17,567 bases of DNA from Pseudomonadota bacterium (GCA_026400695.1 JAPLON010000072.1:1-17567), one strand, 5' to 3'. Shown: positions 1 through 8,366, counted from the first letter of the stretch. Numbers and translations: made by a program. Notes: generated from the sequence alone by a model not told the origin.

Positions 1-343
1 AACCTTGGCTATCTAGCTGCTCTTGGTTTTTTATATAGGCTTTAATCTTTTCTGCTTCATACCCTACGGTCGAGACAGCGTAACCTCGTGCCCAAAATCT
101 TTCACCGTTAAAATTACGTTGCCTTCCTCCAAATTGCCGAGCAATTGCAATAGCGCTCTTTCCCTTGATGTAACCAACCACCTCTGCAATTGAATATTTT
201 GGTGGAATACTTATCAGAATGTGCACGTGATCTTGCACCATGTGACCTTCTATTATCTTGCAATTCCTCTGGCTTGCTAATTCATCAAAAACTGGTGCAA
301 GAAATTTTCTAATCTTGCCGTATAGTGCCTTCTGTTTCTGCAT
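1..343 (-). CDS. tnpA: IS200/IS605 family transposase TnpA, 5'-truncated and cut by the window edge
   Basis: Reading leftward from 343, 114 codons match the single-strand HUH/Y1 transposase TnpA. The HUH pair is His39 and His41 in QDHVHIL, the family block GKSAIAIARQFGG is at about 61-73, and the RFWARGYAVSTVG block is followed by Tyr103 in KAYIKNQE, the nucleophile position. The protein continues past base 1, so the true C-terminus is unseen. The start is abnormal: the first residues (MQKQKALYGKIRK) match a point some 20-30 residues into a normal TnpA, and only 32 bp separate the ATG from the tRNA gene, too little for the usual N-terminal beta strand. The in-frame codons upstream (VLWL) could be a worn trace of it. 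I infer an inactivated remnant of a mobile element. The family call is secure; activity is doubtful. Confidence 0.82.
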   Translation of the reverse strand, partial: MQKQKALYGKIRKFLAPVFDELASQRNCKIIEGHMVQDHVHILISIPPKYSIAEVVGYIKGKSAIAIARQFGGRQRNFNGERFWARGYAVSTVGYEAEKIKAYIKNQEQLDSQG

Positions 344-375
344 TAACCATAGAACACAAGTAAAAACATCACTTT

Positions 376-449
376 TGGCTGGGGGACCTGGATTCGAACC
401 AGAGTTGCCCGGTCCAGAGCCGGGAGTTCTACCGCTAAACTATCCCCCA
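376..449 (-). tRNA. tRNA-Gln (anticodon CUG)
   Basis: The minus strand folds as a full cloverleaf with an encoded CCA end at 376-378. The acceptor stem pairs TGGGGGA (443-449) with TCCCCCA (380-386), and the discriminator base is G. The anticodon stem is CCCGG/CCGGG around loop CTCTGGA, with anticodon CTG at 415-417 on the minus strand. The T arm carries TTCGAAT. The weak U1-A72 pair is typical of bacterial glutamine tRNAs and supports the identity. It reads CAG codons. The transposase remnant starts 32 bp beyond its 3' end. Confidence 0.93.
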
Positions 450-532
450 ACAGATATATCCTTAAGTACTACCATAACCTTGCGATAAAGTGTAGGATAT
501 AAAAAAAAGCAATTAGAAAAAGTAATGATAAA

Positions 533-1618
533 ATGTCCGAATATGATGTACAAAACACACACTTGGAAGGTGTGCGCCCTTTAGAATGTGACAGCCACCA
601 CCCGATAATTGCAGCGATTGATTTAGGAACTAATTCATGCAGGTTGCTGGTAGCCAGGGTTAACGTTGCAGGTATTCGTACCAATTATTTTCGTAGTCGT
701 CCCAAGCCTTTAGCCTGGAAGGTAGTAGATTCATTTGCCAAAGTTGTAAGACTTGGGGAAGGACTACATTCTAATAACGAGTTGTCTAATGAAGCTATGG
801 ACAGAGCTATGGACGCCCTTGCTATTTGCCGTAAAAAACTCGATCGCTATAACTTGCATAGTATACGTGCTGTAGCAACTGAAGCATGTAGAAGAGCCAC
901 AAATAACCATATTTTGGTAGCAAGAGCGAAAAATGAACTAAATTTTGATATTGAAATAATTGATGCGGAAGAAGAAGCAAGCCTTGCTCTAAAAGGTTGC
1001 TCCGCTATGCTAAGCTCACATCTTCCATACGGTATAGTTTTTGATATTGGTGGAGGCAGCACCGAAATAATTCTAGTAAAATTAAAAAAAGATGGGAAAC
1101 GCCGCCCTGGTTATTCTGTGCCTTTTGATATTATCGATTCTATTTCTGTACCTTATGGGGTTACCACATCCGAAGAATTTGGCACAGACAATGAAGCAGA
1201 AGGCCATGAAAAACTGCAAAATATCATTTTTAGTGAGTTAAAGGAATTTGTTTCAAGAAATAATATATTAGAATTTATTAAAAACAATGAATTACAAGTA
1301 ACCGGTAGCTCAGGCACAGTTACCACTCTTGCAGCATTTCATCTGGGGTTAGCCCAATACGAACGTCGTTTAGTTGATGGCATGACTATTGATTACAACG
1401 ATTTATATACTGTGATTAATAAAATTTTGGGAATGACACGTGATGAACGCCTATTGCAATCAAGCATTGGCTTTGGCCGCGTCGACTACGTACTAACCGG
1501 ATCAAATATTTTAAAAGCCATTTGCGATGCTTTACCTGTAAAAAGTATGCGAATTGCAGATCGCGGCGTACGTGAAGGAATATTGATTGATTTAATGCTA
1601 GAAGTAATCAGGATGTAG
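533..1618 (+). CDS. ppx: Ppx/GppA family exopolyphosphatase / guanosine pentaphosphatase
   Basis: This 361-residue protein has the ASKHA phosphatase fold of the Ppx/GppA family. These enzymes hydrolyse inorganic polyphosphate and/or convert pppGpp to ppGpp in the cytoplasm. Visible motifs are the phosphate-1 loop AIDLGTNSCRLL (about 28-39), VATEACR (about 114-120), the phosphate-2 loop FDIGGGSTEII (about 170-180) and GSSGTVTTLAA near 260. The length fits the short form that lacks the C-terminal HD-like domain of the E. coli enzymes. The first 25 residues are not conserved, and no strong Shine-Dalgarno precedes this ATG, so the start is less sure than the gene. The stop is 3 bp before the dapF start, which suggests co-transcription. 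Sequence alone cannot separate exopolyphosphatase from GppA activity. Confidence 0.93.
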   Translation: MSEYDVQNTHLEGVRPLECDSHHPIIAAIDLGTNSCRLLVARVNVAGIRTNYFRSRPKPLAWKVVDSFAKVVRLGEGLHSNNELSNEAMDRAMDALAICRKKLDRYNLHSIRAVATEACRRATNNHILVARAKNELNFDIEIIDAEEEASLALKGCSAMLSSHLPYGIVFDIGGGSTEIILVKLKKDGKRRPGYSVPFDIIDSISVPYGVTTSEEFGTDNEAEGHEKLQNIIFSELKEFVSRNNILEFIKNNELQVTGSSGTVTTLAAFHLGLAQYERRLVDGMTIDYNDLYTVINKILGMTRDERLLQSSIGFGRVDYVLTGSNILKAICDALPVKSMRIADRGVREGILIDLMLEVIRM

Positions 1619-1621
1619 TTT

Positions 1622-2389
1622 ATGAATTTTGTTAAAGCGCACGGTCTTGGTAACGACTTCGTAATGATGGTAAATGCAGATGTTCCACCAAGTGAATTAA
1701 GCAATTTAAGTAGAAAACTGGCAGATCGCAGATATGGCATTGGCTGTGACCAAGTCGTAATCGCTCAAGAACTTAATGAAATTACAAAGGTACGCTTTTT
1801 CAATAGCGACGGCTCTGAAGCAGAGAGTTGCGGCAATGGCAGCCGCTGCATTGCAAAATACTTAATGCAACAAAAAAATATTAAACATATAAAGTTTCAA
1901 ACAATGGGTGGAACCTTAAATTGCCGTCTTAATGATGACGGAATGGTGACCATTGAAATGCCCTCACCTGTTATTGAGCAATTTGATGGACCACAGGGAT
2001 TAGCACATCTTTCTACACCCGATGCAGTGTCTGTTACTGTAGGTAACCCACATTTGGTCTGCTTTGTTGATGATGTTTCTCTAATAGAAAGATATGGCGA
2101 AGGATTAGAAAACCACCCAGCTTTTCCTATGCGCACTAATGTTGATTTTGTAAAAATTATTAATTCTGAACACTTAGAATTAAAAGTATGGGAACGTGGA
2201 ACAGGTATAACGCCTGCATGTGGAAGTGCTGCCTGCGCTTCGGTAGTTGCAAGCTTTACCCACAAAATAGTAAATAACCATGTCAAAGTTTCTCAAACTG
2301 GTGGTGATCTTTGGATTAATTTCGATGGCGAAAAACTGCTAATGACCGGCACAGCCACCATAGTATTTACAGGAAACATTACGGTTTAA
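1622..2389 (+). CDS. dapF: Diaminopimelate epimerase DapF
   Basis: DapF converts LL- to meso-diaminopimelate, the last shared step to lysine and peptidoglycan cross-links, using a two-cysteine, cofactor-free mechanism. Both catalytic cysteines are present: Cys70 in ESCGNGSRC and Cys200 in TPACGSAAC, with ERGTG just before the second. The N-terminal FVKAHGLGNDFV and GIGCDQ are also typical. At 255 residues it is slightly short for the family (about 270-280) but complete. It starts 3 bp after the ppx stop, so translational coupling is likely. An intact dapF implies that the cell still makes peptidoglycan precursors. The convergent peptidase gene ends only 16 bp away and no terminator hairpin is visible between them. 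Confidence 0.96.
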   Translation: MNFVKAHGLGNDFVMMVNADVPPSELSNLSRKLADRRYGIGCDQVVIAQELNEITKVRFFNSDGSEAESCGNGSRCIAKYLMQQKNIKHIKFQTMGGTLNCRLNDDGMVTIEMPSPVIEQFDGPQGLAHLSTPDAVSVTVGNPHLVCFVDDVSLIERYGEGLENHPAFPMRTNVDFVKIINSEHLELKVWERGTGITPACGSAACASVVASFTHKIVNNHVKVSQTGGDLWINFDGEKLLMTGTATIVFTGNITV

Positions 2390-2405
2390 AAAGGTTGTAA
2401 AAATT

Positions 2406-3461
2406 TTATAATGAAGTATTTGTGGTTTTTTTAGATTGCTTAGATTTTACCGTACATACCCCCTTAAGCTTGCTTAGGTCTTTTTCACTAAAATTAGATT
2501 CCTTATATGTTTTGTTATAAAAACCAAATAACGTCACTCGAGCATGCGGACTAGGATGAGTGTTAAATAATTCCAATAGCCAAAATTTAGAAGACTTTTT
2601 TTCCTTAATTTTTTTAAAAAATTGCATCATACCTTTGGTTGATAACTGCAACTGATCTAAATATTTTATGGCACCATCATCAGCTTGTATTTCGTTTTCC
2701 CTTGAAAACTGCAATAGGTACATTAAAGTGCCAGACTCCGACAATGCACCACCGGAAATTATTTTATCAACACAACTTAAAAATGATACTTTCAAGTACG
2801 CTGCAATGCAGTGACGATATTTTACATGGGTCATTTCGTGCGCCAAAACCCCAACAACCTCTTCAATAGAGTCAGCCTTATTAATAAGTTCGGAATAAAT
2901 AAGAACTTTTTTATTAGGAAGGGTTACGGCATTTAGCTCCTTACTCTGCACTATTTCAATTTCAATACCATCTAGGGATGGATCAATCTCAACAAAAGAT
3001 TCTTTAATCTTCCTTAAGGTTTCGTTGTTAGAATCATTCGCCAAAACCTCAGAGTTACGAAAATGGACAAGCCTTGCTTGTCTTTCCAGCCATGGCTCAA
3101 TACTGTTTGGCAGTAAAAACACTAAGGAATCCAAAAAGCACCATAATGCGACCATTCCACAAATAATGCTGTAGTAAATGATGAATGAACGAGAAAACCA
3201 TGATGACCTGTTTTTTTTTACTCTAGCCAAAAGTTTTAATATTTCATGTTGGTCATTAGTATCGTCAATTGCAATGTATGCGTGTTTTCCAATAGAGTCA
3301 CTGGTTAGCAAAATCTTAGTAGACGTTTTTTTCCAATTAATTTTTTCAAGATTAATTGTTTCACCATTGTGCTCAACAATAAAATGCGAATCATTATATA
3401 GCAATACACAGCCTTTATTGGCTGAATTTTTACCATCAAAAAAATTCGCATTAAATTGCAT
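2406..3461 (-). CDS. M48 family zinc metallopeptidase, membrane-anchored
   Basis: This 351-residue protein has the M48 gluzincin signature: zinc-binding HEMTH at 208-212 and the third-ligand motif ENEIQADD with Glu257. The conserved THPSPHAR follows at 301-308. A hydrophobic segment at about 93-117 would anchor it in the inner membrane, with the protease domain after it. Residues 1-85 form a small beta-rich N-terminal domain with no obvious motif. The lysine- and threonine-rich tail (about 335-351) looks disordered. The gene lies 17 bp downstream of the DUF898 gene on the same strand, so the two are probably one operon. A role in membrane or envelope protein turnover is inferred from the family; no substrate is known. 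Confidence 0.9.
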   Translation of the reverse strand: MQFNANFFDGKNSANKGCVLLYNDSHFIVEHNGETINLEKINWKKTSTKILLTSDSIGKHAYIAIDDTNDQHEILKLLARVKKNRSSWFSRSFIIYYSIICGMVALWCFLDSLVFLLPNSIEPWLERQARLVHFRNSEVLANDSNNETLRKIKESFVEIDPSLDGIEIEIVQSKELNAVTLPNKKVLIYSELINKADSIEEVVGVLAHEMTHVKYRHCIAAYLKVSFLSCVDKIISGGALSESGTLMYLLQFSRENEIQADDGAIKYLDQLQLSTKGMMQFFKKIKEKKSSKFWLLELFNTHPSPHARVTLFGFYNKTYKESNFSEKDLSKLKGVCTVKSKQSKKTTNTSL

Positions 3462-3478
3462 TAATAATACGCCCCTCG

Positions 3479-4432
3479 TTAAATACCGAAATCAGCAATA
3501 TCAAACAATGCAGCAGCACCATCTTGCCCAGTTGTTTCATCTGTTGATTGTTCTGCTGATAAACTATCTTGAGAACCTTCAAGGTCGTAATATTTTTGCA
3601 TAAATTTTAATTGACGGTAGATAACATAAGGGATCGCCATACCTAAACTAAAAATAGTGATCAATAAATTGGCAATACTAAACCTTAAAAGCACTGGAAC
3701 TGTAAAGCTGACTTTAAGCTTTACGTCCCCCATAGCCAAATGATTCATCGCATACCTATTACAGTAAATCATGAAATAAATTCGCGACATGTAAAGAGTT
3801 GGTACAGTAAGCAAAAACGTTATGTAATTCATTCTTTTTAAATCTTTAGCGTCACCTGTAAAAGTCAACGGTACATTGCCCCAAGAAGTATTATTGTAGA
3901 TAAACTGGCTTTTGGTAATAAAATATACGTGATCCTTCAAACCCAAAGTTATTAAAGATTTAAGAAAAATTTTAAATGCCAAATTTGCATAAGCAATTCG
4001 ACTACCCCTTAAAGAAAAACGAATTCCCTGCCATGTTGTGCGTGAATATAAATATTGATGTTTTGAATAAATCGCAAATTCAATTATCCAAATGAAACCA
4101 AGAAAAACTACTGCATAAAAAATAATAGTAAGTGCAATTGTAATTTTTTGATCTGGCCCCCCAAAAGATATAATCAACCATGGAAGAGTATTGCTAACAA
4201 CTACGAACAGTAAGTAAAAAATTATTACTTTTAAAAATGCTTTTAAAAGCTCAATTGCTGTACCGTGATAAATAAATGGGTGATTAAACACCTCAAAATG
4301 TGACCACACATAGGAACGTAAATTAGTTTTCCCCCAAAAGCGATAAATTCCAAATGTTAAAATTGTAAGCAATAAATTTTTAATACTTATGAAAAAATGG
4401 TTTTTAACCTTACCAGTATATTGAATATTCAT
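3479..4432 (-). CDS. YjgN/DUF898 family multipass membrane protein
   Basis: The 317-residue protein has the repeated DUF898 pattern of a short beta-like entry followed by membrane helices. The family phrase NLLLTILTFGIYRFWGKTNLRSYVWSH is near the N-terminus, and related versions recur at about 150-165 (FKIFLKSLITLGL) and 253-272 (NLLITIFSLGMAIPYV). About six hydrophobic segments are visible. The last 30 residues are polar and acidic (Ser/Asp/Glu/Gln). Its function is unknown in general; E. coli YjgN is an inner-membrane protein of unknown role. It is the first gene of a pair with the M48 peptidase, which may act on it or on the same membrane process. The family call is good and the role is open. 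Confidence 0.85.
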   Translation of the reverse strand: MNIQYTGKVKNHFFISIKNLLLTILTFGIYRFWGKTNLRSYVWSHFEVFNHPFIYHGTAIELLKAFLKVIIFYLLFVVVSNTLPWLIISFGGPDQKITIALTIIFYAVVFLGFIWIIEFAIYSKHQYLYSRTTWQGIRFSLRGSRIAYANLAFKIFLKSLITLGLKDHVYFITKSQFIYNNTSWGNVPLTFTGDAKDLKRMNYITFLLTVPTLYMSRIYFMIYCNRYAMNHLAMGDVKLKVSFTVPVLLRFSIANLLITIFSLGMAIPYVIYRQLKFMQKYYDLEGSQDSLSAEQSTDETTGQDGAAALFDIADFGI

Positions 4433-4516
4433 AAGAACTATCTATGATTTATTTTTCTAAGTATACATAAATTATCATAATAATGCAATAAAAAAACTTT
4501 ACCTGAATACATTACA

Positions 4517-5323
4517 CTACCCAGCATTTTCCAATACTGGACCAAGGCGAATTGGTTGAATAGCTGTAGCCTTGCCGTTATCAGCAATATCAATAAATAC
4601 TCCACAAACTGTTCCCTCACCTGTGGCAGGTTCTTTTTGCTTTGGACGTGGTATTTTCTTTAAAAAACTAACCAATGCAGTATCTGGGTGCAAACCAATT
4701 ACCGAATCATAATCTCCGCACATTCCAGCATCTGTAAGGTATGCAGTACCACCTTTCATAATTTGAGCATCTGCCGTAGGAACGTGCGTATGGGTACCAA
4801 CAACTCCTGAAACTTTTCCATCAAAATACTTAGCAATAGCCATTTTTTCAGAGGTAGTCTCCGCATGCACATCTATAAAAATGGCTGAAATAGCTCCACC
4901 CAACGGGTAAAGTTTCAAAACATCTTCTATCGCACGAAATGGACAATCAAGAAAATTTTCCATAAACAATCGCCCCATGACATTGATAACTAACAATGTT
5001 TTGCCATTTAACGTGAATAAACAATACCCCTTACCAGGAACATTTTTTGGCAAATTTAAAGGTCGCAAAACCTTATCGGTTTGGCTAAGCATAGAAATAA
5101 TTTCAGATTTGTCAAAAGTGTGGTTACCCCCTGTAATAACATCAACCCCAAGTCTAAAAAAATCCTTGGCCATATCTGGCATTAAACCAAAACCGTGGGC
5201 AGCATTTTCCCCATTTACAATCGTAACATCTGGTTTGTAGCGCTGCTTTATAATGGGCAAATACTTGGCAACAGCATCGCGACCACTACGCCCAAATACA
5301 TCTCCCAAAAATAAAATTTTCAT
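4517..5323 (-). CDS. ymdB: TIGR00282/YmdB family metallophosphoesterase
   Basis: At 268 residues this is full length for the YmdB family of binuclear-metal phosphodiesterases, which cleave cyclic nucleotides such as 2',3'-cNMP and cAMP in Bacillus and Deinococcus homologues. Metal- and phosphate-binding residues are visible in order: Asp8 in GDVFGRSGR, Glu39-Asn40 in NGENAAHGFG, Asn67-His68 in GGNHTFD, His153 in DVHAE, and His178/His180 in GTHTHVPTADA. The start ATG follows directly from MKILFLGDVFG, where the family begins. It is transcribed away from the divergent metal-transporter genes, leaving 102 bp between starts. It may share a transcript with the DUF898 gene 84 bp downstream. The substrate in this organism is unknown. 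Confidence 0.92.
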   Translation of the reverse strand: MKILFLGDVFGRSGRDAVAKYLPIIKQRYKPDVTIVNGENAAHGFGLMPDMAKDFFRLGVDVITGGNHTFDKSEIISMLSQTDKVLRPLNLPKNVPGKGYCLFTLNGKTLLVINVMGRLFMENFLDCPFRAIEDVLKLYPLGGAISAIFIDVHAETTSEKMAIAKYFDGKVSGVVGTHTHVPTADAQIMKGGTAYLTDAGMCGDYDSVIGLHPDTALVSFLKKIPRPKQKEPATGEGTVCGVFIDIADNGKATAIQPIRLGPVLENAG

Positions 5324-5425
5324 AAATAATAACCGTAAACAATATGCGCTAACTGTGGTGATTATACCTGATATTTAAAAAACAACAAAAGTAGTTGCTT
5401 TGTCAGTCTTACCAAACGTGCTAAG

Positions 5426-6100
5426 ATGCCCCCCATGAATAACTATTCCGTAATGTTTAAAAATATCAGCTTGGGCTATCATGCAGATACCCCTGTGCTG
5501 ACTGATTTAAATTTTTCCATACCAAATAATGCCTACTGCGCAATAGTTGGAGCGAACGGAGCTGGCAAATCCACCTTATTAAAACTAATAGCTGGATTAA
5601 TTAAACCAACACAAGGTCGCATAAAACATCCATTTAAACGTCTAGCCTATCTATCTCAAAATGGTAACTTTAATCGCACCTTTCCAATTTCAGTAGCTGA
5701 TGTTTTAAAGATGGGAAAATTTGTCTACGCTGACAGTGACTACAACAATAAAGCACTTAGAGCGGCGTTAGATACCGTAAAGCTGGTCATTCCCTTAGAT
5801 TGCCCTATTGGCAATCTCAGCGGTGGACAATTCCAAAGGATACTATTTGCAAGAATTTTACTGCAAAACCCTGACCTACTACTACTTGATGAACCTTTCA
5901 ATGGAATTGATGAAGAAACTATTCTTGATTTAGCAGAAATATTAGCCAACCTTCACAAACAGGGAAAAACAATATTAATCGCTATACATGACTGCAAATT
6001 TGTTAATAATTTTGTGCCATTGATTATTGATGTAAAAAATGGAAAAGCTAGTTTACGCCACAACCAAAATTTAAATAATTTAAAAGGTGTGCAGGTATGA
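5426..6100 (+). CDS. znuC: ABC transporter ATP-binding protein, zinc/manganese uptake type (ZnuC-like)
   Basis: This 224-residue ATPase has Walker A GANGAGKST (42-50), signature LSGGQ (131-135), Walker B LLLLDEP (151-157) and the switch histidine His188 in AIHD. The Q-loop is in YLSQNGNFNRTFPISV, a phrase typical of the ZnuC/MntB/TroB group. It would power import of Zn2+ or Mn2+ across the inner membrane. An alternative ATG lies 9 bp downstream at 5435 (MNNYS); neither start has a convincing Shine-Dalgarno. The stop overlaps the permease start by 4 bp (ATGA), so the pair is translationally coupled. No substrate-binding protein lies nearby, so it must be encoded elsewhere. Zinc is more likely than manganese, but sequence cannot settle it. 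Confidence 0.9.
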   Translation: MPPMNNYSVMFKNISLGYHADTPVLTDLNFSIPNNAYCAIVGANGAGKSTLLKLIAGLIKPTQGRIKHPFKRLAYLSQNGNFNRTFPISVADVLKMGKFVYADSDYNNKALRAALDTVKLVIPLDCPIGNLSGGQFQRILFARILLQNPDLLLLDEPFNGIDEETILDLAEILANLHKQGKTILIAIHDCKFVNNFVPLIIDVKNGKASLRHNQNLNNLKGVQV

Positions 6101-6945
6101 TTAGCCTTTGGGATATCTTCGTAGCCCCATTCACAGAATATGTCTTCATGCAAAAAGCTTTAATCAGCTGCATTTTCCTATGTCTTTCAGCGGTTCCTTT
6201 GGGAGTATTTTTACTTTTACGAGGCTTAAGTTTAGTCGGCGATAGCCTTTCCCACGGAATATTACCAGGAATTGCTTTAGCTGCAATATTTTTTGGCATG
6301 AACCCAATTGCCCTATTTATTGGCGGCATTGCAGCCGGGTTAATTGTTGCGTTTGTTTCAAACCAACTAAGCAGCCGCTCAATTATTCCAGAAGATGCAA
6401 GCTTTACAGTGATTTATAGTATTTCATTAGCCCTGGGAGTTTTGATTTTATTTCACCACGGCACTAACACAAATGTTTTACACCTTTTATTTGGTAGCGT
6501 TTTGGGAATTGATAACACTACGCTAGTGCTAATCTCTTTAATCTCTTTAGTTACCATAGTGTACTTGGGTTTATATCGTAAGTTGCTGCTTATGTATTGT
6601 TTTGATCCGTTATTATTTCAAGTAGCTGGGAAACCCCACCACTTATTAATGATTGGATTCTTATCTTTAGTGGTTGCAAATCTTGTTGCAAGCTATCAAG
6701 CAATCGGCACATTATTGGCGCTTGGATTAATGATGCTGCCTGCAATTGCCGCCAGATTACTGTGCAACCACTACAGGCAAATTTTCAAACTAAGCTCTGT
6801 GCTTGGAATTTTTGGATGTTATGCTGGATTGCTATTATCCTACCACATTGATTGGCCTTCCGGACCTTCAATTATTTTGTGCTTGGGTACACAATGCCTT
6901 TTGATTTACTGTTTAAATCTAAACAAAAGCCGTTCAAAAATCTAA
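6097..6945 (+). CDS. znuB: Metal ABC transporter permease, ABC-3 family (ZnuB-like)
   Basis: This is a 282-residue, highly hydrophobic protein with about eight membrane segments. ABC-3 family phrases are clear: LLRGLSLVGDSLSHGILPGIALA near 42-65, and AIGTLLALGLMMLPAIAARLL near 202-223. It forms the membrane channel for the adjacent ATPase. Translation begins at an ATG that overlaps the previous stop by 4 bp. It ends 14 bp from the convergent patatin-like gene, with no visible terminator in that gap. Confidence 0.92.
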   Translation: MISLWDIFVAPFTEYVFMQKALISCIFLCLSAVPLGVFLLLRGLSLVGDSLSHGILPGIALAAIFFGMNPIALFIGGIAAGLIVAFVSNQLSSRSIIPEDASFTVIYSISLALGVLILFHHGTNTNVLHLLFGSVLGIDNTTLVLISLISLVTIVYLGLYRKLLLMYCFDPLLFQVAGKPHHLLMIGFLSLVVANLVASYQAIGTLLALGLMMLPAIAARLLCNHYRQIFKLSSVLGIFGCYAGLLLSYHIDWPSGPSIILCLGTQCLLIYCLNLNKSRSKI

Positions 6946-6959
6946 CTGCACCAACATAA

Positions 6960-8312
6960 TCACATCTTACAATCATCGCGAAGGTCCTTAGCAAGACGAA
7001 TAAAATCTTTATTTCCTGTTGTAATATCATTTGCCACACGCTCAAGTTCACGAAAGATCTCATCATTTGCCTTGTCATCTTCCAAAGCAGAAACAGATGT
7101 TTCCCCTTCTAAGTTATAAAATTCAATAAAAGGCAGCATTTTTGCAAAAAATTGCACAGCTTCGCTTGCATATACACCCTGATTTTCCAAAAGAGTTGTA
7201 ATTAAAGTAGGAACAAGTTTTAAAATTCCAGCATTATGAAATTGTGAAACAGGTAATAAGCGCGTGGTATGATGACCTGTCGAAATATGAACAATTCTTA
7301 AAAGAGGTTTTACCGATTTACCAGCTTGATAATCAGAATAATGATCATGAAAATACTTCATTGGGCTAATGCCACGCTCTTCCAATTGCCTCAGTCCCAT
7401 TTCAAGAGCTTTAAAAACAGGGTTATCTAGCGGACCTTGGTCAATTAAATTAAAGGCTCTTGTTTTATCGTATTCTTTATTCCCAACAATTGGATTAATG
7501 CGTGCCGTTGGGAAAGTGGTTGATTGCACACAGGATGCATATACGGCGTCTCTTAAGAAAAAATTAGAAGCCTCACCTTTACTAGCTTTTTTACTGTTAA
7601 ATTCAAAAGACCTTCCTGTATGCATATTACAAGTAAGCATTGCTAACTCAATTTTATCATCAGGGTGTTTTTCACAACTACTGCATGAAGCAGAAATTTT
7701 ACGTGTTTCTACAAGAGAAAGATCACCAAAATATTTATTAAAGACTTCACTAAGATGCTTACCGTTGTACTTTGGCTTGAAAATATTTTTCAATTGCATG
7801 CATAGCCCCCCAATACAACTATTTTGCAATCCGTATAGGCAAGAAGATGGAGAAACATTACTAAAAATACATGGCCCCTCTTTTAAGTACAGTTGAACAA
7901 GCGTATTAGGAATAGATGGATTAGAGTTAAGAATAGATGGTGTTTGAGACGACCAATACTTTGGATCTATCGTAATTGCTGCAGAAATAATAGTTCCTGT
8001 TGAACTACCTATTGATCCATGAATCATTTGGTAAATTGGAAATGGTTTCTCAGCAGATCCAACAGCTTTTTCAAGCTCTTCTAATACACGTGCTGAAATG
8101 TAACCTTTAATACCACCACCATTGCATCCTAAAATAACAAGAGGTTTATCAAGCAAATAAGTGCTTTTAGCATGACACGAAGGCAATGGATTAGAACCAA
8201 GCAATTCGTCTGCTAACACTTTTGCACACTCTGACGAACCGTATACTAAGCTCAAACCAAAATAAATAGAACAACACAAGAATATAAAACGTAAATTCAT
8301 AATAAATACCAT
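6960..8312 (-). CDS. Patatin-like phospholipase with signal peptide
   Basis: This 450-residue protein has the patatin Ser-Asp dyad. The oxyanion loop is GGGIKG (65-70), the nucleophile elbow is GSSTG (102-106, Ser104), and the second catalytic residue is Asp291 in IDQGPLDNP. The usual DG[GA] is here DQG, with the Asp kept. A signal peptide is visible (LRFIFLCCSIYFGLSLVYGS). The Met at codon 5 (ATG 8298-8300) is a better start for it and leaves a more normal leader after the putative -10. Cysteines cluster at about 158-171 and 210-213, suggesting disulfides after export. Patatin-like phospholipases are known virulence factors in Rickettsia and others, so a role against host or vacuole membranes is plausible but inferred. 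A perfect CtrA-type box lies about 40 bp upstream. Confidence 0.88.
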   Translation of the reverse strand: MVFIMNLRFIFLCCSIYFGLSLVYGSSECAKVLADELLGSNPLPSCHAKSTYLLDKPLVILGCNGGGIKGYISARVLEELEKAVGSAEKPFPIYQMIHGSIGSSTGTIISAAITIDPKYWSSQTPSILNSNPSIPNTLVQLYLKEGPCIFSNVSPSSCLYGLQNSCIGGLCMQLKNIFKPKYNGKHLSEVFNKYFGDLSLVETRKISASCSSCEKHPDDKIELAMLTCNMHTGRSFEFNSKKASKGEASNFFLRDAVYASCVQSTTFPTARINPIVGNKEYDKTRAFNLIDQGPLDNPVFKALEMGLRQLEERGISPMKYFHDHYSDYQAGKSVKPLLRIVHISTGHHTTRLLPVSQFHNAGILKLVPTLITTLLENQGVYASEAVQFFAKMLPFIEFYNLEGETSVSALEDDKANDEIFRELERVANDITTGNKDFIRLAKDLRDDCKM

Positions 8313-8334
8313 TGGATATACACCACTAGTATTT

Positions 8335-8366
8335 ATGATAAAAGTAACTTATTAATAAAACATTAA
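8335..8366 (-). promoter_or_regulatory. Putative CtrA-activated promoter of the patatin-like gene
   Basis: A perfect TTAA-N7-TTAA lies at 8352-8366. Reading on the minus strand, 11 bp after the box comes TATCAT (8335-8340), a 5/6 match to the -10 consensus. With a 17-bp spacer the -35 would fall inside the box, as in promoters activated by CtrA. The predicted start site would be near 8328, just upstream of the gene. The match is to a short AT-rich motif, so it is a candidate only. Confidence 0.45.

Noticed and set aside
258..488. Plus-strand reading frame of 76 codons
   Set aside because: It runs antisense through the transposase remnant and tRNA-Gln and has no leader or family resemblance.
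2566..3025. Other TTAA pairs, for example TTAA-N6-TTAA near 3006-3020, as CtrA boxes
   Set aside because: The gap is 6 bp rather than 7, and the sites lie within coding sequence in AT-rich DNA.
3178..3603. Plus-strand frame of 141 codons
   Set aside because: It is antisense to the 5' half of the M48 gene and the DUF898 3' end; both sense genes have clear family motifs.
7369..7896. Plus-strand frame of 175 codons
   Set aside because: It lies wholly antisense to the patatin-like gene, whose catalytic motifs and leader are clear.
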